Assembly: GCA_963699055.1 (NCBI GenBank)
Contig: CAVOTA010000001.1
Location: 620,001-684,000 of the forward strand
Reading direction: 5' to 3'
Source of the DNA: Bog-756 sp963699055
GTDB taxonomy: Bacteria; Actinomycetota; Acidimicrobiia; Acidimicrobiales; RAAP-2
DNA: 64,000 bases
This document shows positions 58,663 through 64,000 of the stretch, in pieces. Each line of letters begins with the position of its first letter. Position 1 is the stretch's first letter. Both the position numbers and the translations under genes were made by a program. The notes under the pieces are model-generated. The model was given only the letters and a program-made list of their open reading frames with translations, ran no database searches and had not been told where the DNA came from.

Positions 58663-61428
58663 ATGGGGGAGCAACCGACAGCGGGGCCCGAGGGGGCGGG
58701 CGTGGGGAAGGACGTTGCCCCGGGTGCCGGCACGGGGCCGGGCACGACGACCGGCCCGGTGTCGCCGAGGCCACCCTCCTCCCTGGGCCCGGGCTCGACG
58801 TCGGCCAGTCGATGGGCCGGCGGAGCGTGGCGGTCGATCTTGTTTGCCCCCATCGGCGACGGACAGACGCGGCGGCGTGGGAGCGACGCCGTCCGGGTCG
58901 TCGCCGCGCTGCTCGTGATCGTGGTGTGCTGGCTGGCCACCCGGGTCAACTCGTCGAGCGAACGGACCGTCATCCACGCGCTGACGCCGCCGCCCGACGG
59001 CATCCGCTGGCTGGTGACGTCGGTGTGGTGGCTCGGCTCGCTGGGGCTGACGGTGGCCGTGGTGGTGCTGGCCCTCATCTCACGGCGGTGGTCGGTCGTC
59101 CGTGACTGCCTGCTCTCCGGTGTCGGGGCGTTCCTGGTCTGCATCGTGCTCGGCCACGTGCTGGGAGCCGACGGGGGGCGACCGCCGTCGGGAGCGACGG
59201 CGGGGTTCAACGTCAGCTTTCCGGTGGCGCGGGTGGCCGCCACGGTCGGCGCAGCCACCGCCGCGCTCCCGTACCTCAGTCGGTGGCTGCAGCGGTCCAT
59301 CCGGATCACGCTCCTGCTCCTGGCGTTGGCCACCATCGCCTCCCGGTCGGGACTCCCGGTCGCCGTCCTGGCCAGCCTGGCCGTCGGCGTCCTGCTGACG
59401 GCCGTCGTGCACCTGATCTTCGGCTCACCTCTCGGCCTGGTGTCCGCCGCCGAGGCAACCGTGCTCATCGAGGACCTCGACATCCCGGTGACCGACGTCG
59501 CCCCCACCCCGGTGCAGGAGTGGGGGGTCGGGCGGTTCACGGCGCGACTGGACGGTGCCCCGCTCGACGTGGCCATCTACGGGCGCGACGCCTCCGACGC
59601 CCAGCTCCTGGCCAAGACGGCGCGCTTCCTCCTCTACCGCGACTCGGGTCCCACCCTCACCTTGACCCGTCGCCAGCAGGTCGAGCACGAGGCCTACGTG
59701 ACCCTGTTGGCCGACCAGGCCGGGGCACGGGTGGCCCGGGTCCTGGCCGCCGGGCCCGCCGGGCCCGCACGCGACGCGCTGCTGGTCACGGTGCCACCTG
59801 CAGGCCGGCCGCTGTCCGCCCTGCCCACCTACGTGCTCCCGGTGGTCCCCGGGTCGGACGGTGCGACGCCGGATGCCGGCCCGGACACACCGTCGGGTGG
59901 CGGGTCCGACGCCCCTTCCGACGCCCGGCCCGACGCCCCTTCCGACGCCCGGTCCGACGCCCCTTCCGACACCCGGCCCGACGCCGTGGATGTCGGTGGC
60001 GCCACGACGGCCGTGGCCGTGGGGACGCCCGCGGTCGACGTGACGGTCGACGTGCTGGGCGACGAGGCCCTGGACGACCTGTTCCGTCAGCTCCGGAACC
60101 TGCGGAGCGCCGGCATCGCCCACGGCGGGCTCTCGATCGAGACGATCTACGTCGACGACGCGGGCCGGTGCGGCCTGGTCGACATGCGGGCGGCATCGAC
60201 CGCGGCCCGACCCGAGCAGCTCGATCGGGACGTGGCCTCCGCCATGGCCGCGGCCGCCGTGGTGGTGGGTCCCGACCGTGTCGTGGCGTCGGCCGCCAGG
60301 ATCCTGCCCAGCGACACCCTGGTGGCGGCGCTCCCGTTCCTCGCCCGTGCCGCCCTCGGACCGGTGGCATCCCGGTCGCTGCGGGGGAAGAAGGCCCTCC
60401 TGACCTCACTACGCGAGGAGGGGGCGGCGACCTGCTCCGTCGAGGTCCCGAAGCTGTTGGAGCCCCGCCGCGTCAGCTGGGTCGACCTGGCCCTCATCCT
60501 CGGCACCCTCATCGGCGGGTGGGCGCTCATCGGCGTGCTGGTCAACGTCACCAAGTCCTGGAGCACCATCACCGGCGCCCGATGGGGTTGGGTGGCGGTC
60601 TGCTTCGTCTTGGCCCAGGCCGTCTACCCGGCACTGGCGCTCACCACGATCGGCTCGGTGACCGACACCATGCCGTACGGACGCACCGTCGTCCTCGAGG
60701 TGGCCAACACCTTCGTGTCGCTGGCCGGGGGATCGATGGGGGCGTTGGCCACCCGGGTGCGGTACTTCCAGCAGCAGGGCTACGACGCCACCCTGGCCGT
60801 CAGTTCGGGTGTCCTGGTGTCGACGGCCAGCTGGATCGTGAAGGGTGGGCTCTTCCTCATCGCCATCCCCATCGCGTTCTCGCAGTTCCACTTCGCCGCA
60901 CCGACCGACACGGGTGGCGGCTCGGGGAGCAGCACCGCCAATCTGGTCTGGCTCGTGGTGATCGCCATCGTCGTGGTCGGCGTGGCGGTCGGGCTGCTGC
61001 TCGCCGTGCCCCGGTGGCGTCGGCTGGCCGCCGCCAAGCTGCGCCCCAAGGCCTCCGAGGTGTGGGGGCACCTGTTGGTCCTCTCCACCCACCCGCGCAA
61101 CCTGATCGAGATCTTCGGCGGCGAGATCCTGGGCCAGCTGTTCGTGGCCCTGGCCCTCGGCGCCGCCCTGCACGCCTTCGACGAGCGGTTGAGCCTCGCC
61201 GCGCTGCTCATCGTGCTGACGCTCGGTTCGATGCTCGGCGGGATCTCGCCGGTGCCGGGCGGCATGGGGGTGGTGGAGGCGGGGATGATCATCGGCCTCA
61301 CCGCAGCCGGTATCCCCGAGTCCCAGGCCGTGGCCGCCGTGTTCGTGCAACGGCTGTTCACCGCCTACCTGCCGCCCATCTGGGGGTGGTTCTGCCTCGT
61401 GTGGATGCGGAAGAAGGAGTACCTGTAG
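58663..61428 (+). CDS. Membrane protein: pseudokinase-like region fused to UPF0104/LPG-synthase-type TM domain
   Basis: A 921-residue membrane protein in three parts. After a Gly/Pro-rich N terminus, residues of about 70-260 hold five or so helices. The middle, about 265-590, is soluble and looks like a degraded kinase: HGGLSIETIYVDDAGRCGLVDMRA resembles a catalytic loop plus DFG region with key Asp residues changed. It contains an 8-residue tandem repeat. The C-terminal third (from LALILGTLIGGWALIGVLV) matches the lysylphosphatidylglycerol-synthase TM/UPF0104 family, with GGSMGALATRVRYF and GGISPVPGGMGVVEAGM. Probably it handles a lipid-linked or aminoacylated lipid substrate; specifics unknown. 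It converges on the HAD gene. Confidence 0.75.
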   Translation: MGEQPTAGPEGAGVGKDVAPGAGTGPGTTTGPVSPRPPSSLGPGSTSASRWAGGAWRSILFAPIGDGQTRRRGSDAVRVVAALLVIVVCWLATRVNSSSERTVIHALTPPPDGIRWLVTSVWWLGSLGLTVAVVVLALISRRWSVVRDCLLSGVGAFLVCIVLGHVLGADGGRPPSGATAGFNVSFPVARVAATVGAATAALPYLSRWLQRSIRITLLLLALATIASRSGLPVAVLASLAVGVLLTAVVHLIFGSPLGLVSAAEATVLIEDLDIPVTDVAPTPVQEWGVGRFTARLDGAPLDVAIYGRDASDAQLLAKTARFLLYRDSGPTLTLTRRQQVEHEAYVTLLADQAGARVARVLAAGPAGPARDALLVTVPPAGRPLSALPTYVLPVVPGSDGATPDAGPDTPSGGGSDAPSDARPDAPSDARSDAPSDTRPDAVDVGGATTAVAVGTPAVDVTVDVLGDEALDDLFRQLRNLRSAGIAHGGLSIETIYVDDAGRCGLVDMRAASTAARPEQLDRDVASAMAAAAVVVGPDRVVASAARILPSDTLVAALPFLARAALGPVASRSLRGKKALLTSLREEGAATCSVEVPKLLEPRRVSWVDLALILGTLIGGWALIGVLVNVTKSWSTITGARWGWVAVCFVLAQAVYPALALTTIGSVTDTMPYGRTVVLEVANTFVSLAGGSMGALATRVRYFQQQGYDATLAVSSGVLVSTASWIVKGGLFLIAIPIAFSQFHFAAPTDTGGGSGSSTANLVWLVVIAIVVVGVAVGLLLAVPRWRRLAAAKLRPKASEVWGHLLVLSTHPRNLIEIFGGEILGQLFVALALGAALHAFDERLSLAALLIVLTLGSMLGGISPVPGGMGVVEAGMIIGLTAAGIPESQAVAAVFVQRLFTAYLPPIWGWFCLVWMRKKEYL
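59905..59976 (+). repeat. 24-bp in-frame tandem repeat, 3 copies
   Basis: Three 24-bp units (59905-59928, 59929-59952, 59953-59976) encode an Asp-Ala-Pro-Ser-Asp-Ala-Arg-type 8-residue repeat within the middle region of the membrane protein; a partial fourth copy follows. Confidence 0.88.
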
Positions 61429-61442
61429 CAGCGGAGCGGTTG

Positions 61443-61470
61443 ACGGCCGACGGCCGACGGCCGACGGCCG
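61443..61470. repeat. Heptamer GACGGCC, 4 tandem copies
   Basis: Four copies fill the gap between two convergent genes; the last continues into GTCAGCCGTC and can fold back, so it may also act in termination. Confidence 0.8.
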
Positions 61471-62142
61471 TCAGCCGTCCAGGCGAAGCGGCCCGGTCTG
61501 GTCGAGGCCCTGGAAGTCGCGGAGACGGCCCAGCCGGCCCAGGCGCCCGACGTTGACACCGGTGTCGGCTCCCCGCAGCATGCGCAGGTCGCCCCGGCTG
61601 TTCCCGTACGCCCACAGCCGGGCACCCTCCAGGTCGGTGTCGGCCATCCAGGTGCGGAGGCGCCGGATCTTCTCCTCGCCGCGGCAGTTGGCCCCCTCGT
61701 AGCGCCCGGTGATCCGGCCGGTCCCGTCGATCTCCAGGCGGGTGGCGATGGTGGCATCGGCGGCCAACCGGTCGGCGGCCACCGACACGTAGGCGTCGGG
61801 CGAGGCCGACACCACGACCACCCGGTCGCCCCGGCCCCGGTGCCAGTCGAGTCGACGACGGACCTCCGGCCGCACGCGGGCGGCCAGATGGTCGACGGCG
61901 AACTCTTCCGCCACCTGGTGGAGGTAGGCGGCGTCGACCCCGGCGAGGACCCGGGTGAAGAGCTCCTCCTTGGTCTCGTCGGCGACCGTGCCCCCGGCGA
62001 GAGCGGCCCGGGCCAGCCGTGGGGCCAGCTCGGCACTGGCCCGAACGACGGCCCGCCGCCCGACCACGGCGGTCAGGAAGTCGAACACACTGCCACCGCT
62101 CGTGAGGGTGCCGTCGAAGTCGAAGGCGGCGACGTCGGGCAC
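61471..62142 (-). CDS. HAD-superfamily phosphatase, subfamily IB
   Basis: A 223-residue phosphatase. Motif I is FDFDGTLTSGGS (nucleophile and acid Asp), motif II is VVVVSASPD, a Lys lies in the GEEKIRRL region (motif III), and motif IV is YGNSRGDLRML. A helical cap sits between motifs I and II. This pattern fits the SerB/PGP-like IB group, which hydrolyses phosphoserine or other small phosphates; the exact substrate is open. GTG 62142 starts 11 nt after the stop of the enoyl-CoA hydratase gene, so the two are probably one transcript. Confidence 0.82.
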   Translation of the reverse strand: MPDVAAFDFDGTLTSGGSVFDFLTAVVGRRAVVRASAELAPRLARAALAGGTVADETKEELFTRVLAGVDAAYLHQVAEEFAVDHLAARVRPEVRRRLDWHRGRGDRVVVVSASPDAYVSVAADRLAADATIATRLEIDGTGRITGRYEGANCRGEEKIRRLRTWMADTDLEGARLWAYGNSRGDLRMLRGADTGVNVGRLGRLGRLRDFQGLDQTGPLRLDG

Positions 62143-62153
62143 GACGGCGGCGC

Positions 62154-62939
62154 TCAGGCGTCCGGAGCGGCGACGGTGGTCCCGCCCCGTCCGGCTCCGC
62201 CGGCGAACCGCGTGGCCCCGTCCACGGCCTCGCCCGACGCCAGGCTGGCCAGCCCCAGCCGGGTCTCGTGCCGGAGAGCCTCCTCCACCGACAGCGACCA
62301 CTGGTCCACGGCCGACCGCCGGTCGTTGCGCAGGCAGACCTGGGGGAGTGCGGCCAGCTCCTGGGCCCACGACCGCGCCGCGTCGAGCGCGGTGCCGGAC
62401 GGCACCACCCGGTTGACCAGCCCCATGGTCAGCGCCTCGTCGGCCCCGACCGCCCGCCCGGTGAGGATGAGGTCGAGCGCCCGGCCCTCGCCGACCAGGC
62501 GGGGCAGGCGGATCGTGCCGCCGTCGACCAGGGGCACGCCGAACCGACGGCAGAAGACGCCGAACGTGGCGTCCTCGGCCGCCACCCGCAGGTCGCACCA
62601 GACGGCGAGTTCGAGTCCACCGGCCACCGCGTAGCCCTCGACGGCGGCGATCACCGGCTTGGACAGGGCCAGGCGGGTGGGCCCCATGGGCCCGGCGCCG
62701 TCCTCGGCGACCCGGTTGCCGGTCCCGGACGCGATGGCCTGCAGGTCGGCGCCGGCGCAGAAGGTCCCACCTGCACCGGTGAGCACCGCCACCGAGGCCC
62801 CGACGTCGGCCTCGAAGGCCTCGAACGCCTCGAGCAGGGCGTCGGCGGTGGGCCGGTCCACGGCGTTGCGGCGCGTCGGACGGTCGATGGTGACCACCGT
62901 CACGGCACCGTGGTGGTCCACGTGCAGGGATTCGTGCAT
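62154..62939 (-). CDS. Enoyl-CoA hydratase/isomerase (crotonase) family protein
   Basis: A 261-residue crotonase. VVTIDRPTRRNAVDR near the start, GTFCAGADLQAI and the oxyanion segment AVAGGLELAVWCDLRVAAED are typical, and GVFCRRFGVPLVDGGTIRLPRL fits the group with Asp-Gly-Gly. Usual length. It differs clearly from the crotonase at 27901. ATG 62939 lies 6 nt after a weak CATGCT -10, so it may be leaderless. It heads a two-gene unit with the HAD phosphatase and diverges from the peroxiredoxin gene. Substrate not deducible. Confidence 0.88.
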   Translation of the reverse strand: MHESLHVDHHGAVTVVTIDRPTRRNAVDRPTADALLEAFEAFEADVGASVAVLTGAGGTFCAGADLQAIASGTGNRVAEDGAGPMGPTRLALSKPVIAAVEGYAVAGGLELAVWCDLRVAAEDATFGVFCRRFGVPLVDGGTIRLPRLVGEGRALDLILTGRAVGADEALTMGLVNRVVPSGTALDAARSWAQELAALPQVCLRNDRRSAVDQWSLSVEEALRHETRLGLASLASGEAVDGATRFAGGAGRGGTTVAAPDA

Positions 62940-62945
62940 CTGCTC

Positions 62946-62951
62946 AGCATG
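62946..62951 (-). promoter_or_regulatory. Candidate -10, leaderless start of the enoyl-CoA hydratase
   Basis: Minus-strand CATGCT lies 6 nt before the ATG at 62939. Weak match. Confidence 0.3.
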
Positions 62952-63008
62952 GCGGACCGGTCGCCGCGGGGCCAGCCACGGCCCGGTCCGAAAACCCGAC
63001 GGATCAGG

Positions 63009-63037
63009 TCGACAATCGGTCCCGACCCGGCTACTGT
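63009..63037 (+). promoter_or_regulatory. Promoter of the peroxiredoxin gene
   Basis: TCGACA (63009-63014), 17-nt spacer, TACTGT (63032-63037). It predicts a 5' leader of about 135 nt before the ATG at 63181; I recognise no riboswitch in it. Confidence 0.5.
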
Positions 63038-63180
63038 GGTGCGACGTCGGGTCCGGGACGGCCGTTGCCGGACACGCGACATGCCGGGATCGGCCGCCTG
63101 CGCGGCGCAACCGCCCGGCGGCCCAGCACCGTCGCAACGGCACACCCCGTTCCACCGAGGAACCGAGCAAGGAGCATCAC

Positions 63181-63816
63181 ATGGCAATCCGTCTGGGCGA
63201 CGAGGCCCCTGACTTCACCGCCGACACCACCGAGGGCACCATCAGCTTCCACGAGTACCTCGGGGACAGCTGGGGTGTGCTGTTCTCGCACCCGAAGGAC
63301 TTCACGCCGGTCTGCACGACCGAGCTGGGTGCGTTCTCCGCCGCCAAGGGGGAGTTCGACAAGCGCAACACCAAGCTGATCGGCCTGTCGGTCGACGACG
63401 TCACCTCCCACGGCAAGTGGGCCGGTGACATCGAGGAGACCCAGGGCACGGCCCTCAACTTCCCGCTCATCGGCGACGAGGACCGCAAGGTCGCCGACCT
63501 GTACGACATGATCCACCCGAACGCCAGCGACACCCTCACGGTGCGCTCGGTCTTCATCATCGGCCCGGACAAGAAGGTCAAGCTGACGCTGACCTACCCG
63601 GCATCGACCGGCCGCAACGTCGACGAGGTGCTCCGGGTCCTCGACTCGCTGCAGCTCACCGCCGACTACAAGGTCGCCACCCCGGTGAACTGGAGGGACG
63701 GCGAGGACGTCATCGTCGTCCCGGCGCTGTCGGACGAGGAGGCCAAGGAGCGGTTCCCGAAGGGCTTCACGACGGTCAAGCCGTACCTGCGGGTCACGCC
63801 CCAGCCCAACAAGTAG
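63181..63816 (+). CDS. 1-Cys peroxiredoxin (Prx6-like)
   Basis: A 211-residue thiol peroxidase that reduces peroxides. The peroxidatic Cys is at residue 45 in FTPVCTTELGAF. The Prx6-type C-terminal half is present (FIIGPDKKVKLTLTYPASTGRNVDEVLRVLDSL; VATPVNWRDGEDVIVVPALSDEEAKERFP) and there is no second conserved Cys, as expected for 1-Cys members. The ATG has AAGGAG 6 nt upstream. It stands alone with its own promoter and a strong hairpin after it, so expression is likely monocistronic and possibly stress-controlled. Confidence 0.95.
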   Translation: MAIRLGDEAPDFTADTTEGTISFHEYLGDSWGVLFSHPKDFTPVCTTELGAFSAAKGEFDKRNTKLIGLSVDDVTSHGKWAGDIEETQGTALNFPLIGDEDRKVADLYDMIHPNASDTLTVRSVFIIGPDKKVKLTLTYPASTGRNVDEVLRVLDSLQLTADYKVATPVNWRDGEDVIVVPALSDEEAKERFPKGFTTVKPYLRVTPQPNK

Positions 63817-63854
63817 CCGTTCCCCGCACCACGTGTGGGGCACCGGTTCGGTGC

Positions 63855-63885
63855 GACGGACCCGGCCCCGGCGGCCGGGTCCGTC
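63855..63885 (+). terminator. Terminator hairpin after the peroxiredoxin gene
   Basis: GACGGACCCGGCC (63855-63867) and GGCCGGGTCCGTC (63873-63885) form a 13-bp perfect stem with a 5-nt loop, 39 nt after the stop codon. The rest of the window to 64000 holds no gene that I can support. Confidence 0.65.
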
Positions 63886-63973
63886 CGCGCCCGGGGACGG
63901 ACCCGTGCGGTCCGGGCCAGGTCCGGCCGACTCCGGACCACGTCCGGGCCCGGTGGGCGACCACCGGATGGTC

Positions 63974-64000
63974 GGGGTCCGGGGTCCGGGGTCCGGGTCC
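63974..64000 (+). repeat. Heptamer GGGGTCC, 3 copies at the window edge
   Basis: Three tandem GGGGTCC units plus a partial fourth reach the end of the window; the repeat may continue beyond. Confidence 0.6.

Overview
The window is very GC-rich, densely coded DNA from an actinobacterium, most likely class Acidimicrobiia. This rests on the GC and codon use, on F420-type oxidoreductases, on steroid/fatty-acid type acyl-CoA genes, on many leaderless-looking starts (TAnnnT 6 to 9 nt before ATG/GTG), and on two secreted proteins with the GYWxVAxDGGIFAFGDA repeat that I associate with Acidimicrobiia. Taxonomy is inferred. I saw no phage, transposase, CRISPR array or rRNA. There is one tRNA (Leu, anticodon UAG).

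Layout. 1-2.6 kb: a truncated DrrA-like ABC ATPase diverges from a membrane-anchored Liv-type binding protein. 2.6-9.6 kb: carbohydrate use, with a ThuA-like protein, a GH1 and a GH4 glycosidase, then a coupled dehydrogenase, class I aldolase and FGGY kinase. 9.6-14.7 kb: a Liv-type importer in which LivF is fused to an MFS transporter and LivH to LivM. 14.6-20.2 kb: TauD-like dioxygenase, esterase-like hydrolase, NagB-type deaminase, and an operon of Zn-dehydrogenase, VOC protein and LLM oxidoreductase. 20.2-31.9 kb: acyl-CoA metabolism (two acyl-CoA ligases, TesB thioesterase, enoyl-CoA hydratase, two MaoC-type proteins, a fused double acyl-CoA dehydrogenase, an LLM oxidoreductase). A KstR-like operator precedes the dehydrogenase, which suggests steroid or isoprenoid side-chain breakdown. 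32.0-38.7 kb: a second Liv-type importer, then an SDR dehydrogenase and a Ddn-like F420 protein.

38.7-52.1 kb: after the tRNA comes a surface-glycan locus of five GT4 glycosyltransferases in a repeated A/B order, two degenerate methyltransferase-like proteins, a Wzm/Wzt-type ABC exporter and a GT-C-like membrane protein. A clpP gene with its own leaderless promoter sits inside it. 52.3-61.4 kb: envelope and secreted proteins, namely two six-repeat GYW proteins (one with a SpoIID domain), a secreted beta-helix protein with a Thr-rich linker, and a large membrane protein joining a pseudokinase-like region to a UPF0104/LPG-synthase-type domain. The beta-helix gene is preceded by a sequence matching the cyclic-di-GMP-I (GEMM) riboswitch. 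61.4-64 kb: HAD phosphatase, enoyl-CoA hydratase and 1-Cys peroxiredoxin.

Two themes run through the window. Several genes start inside the stop codon of a short upstream ORF (ATGA/GTGA), and there are several minisatellites with 15, 18, 21 or 24 bp units. No transcription-factor gene was found, so regulators of the operator-like palindromes must be encoded elsewhere.
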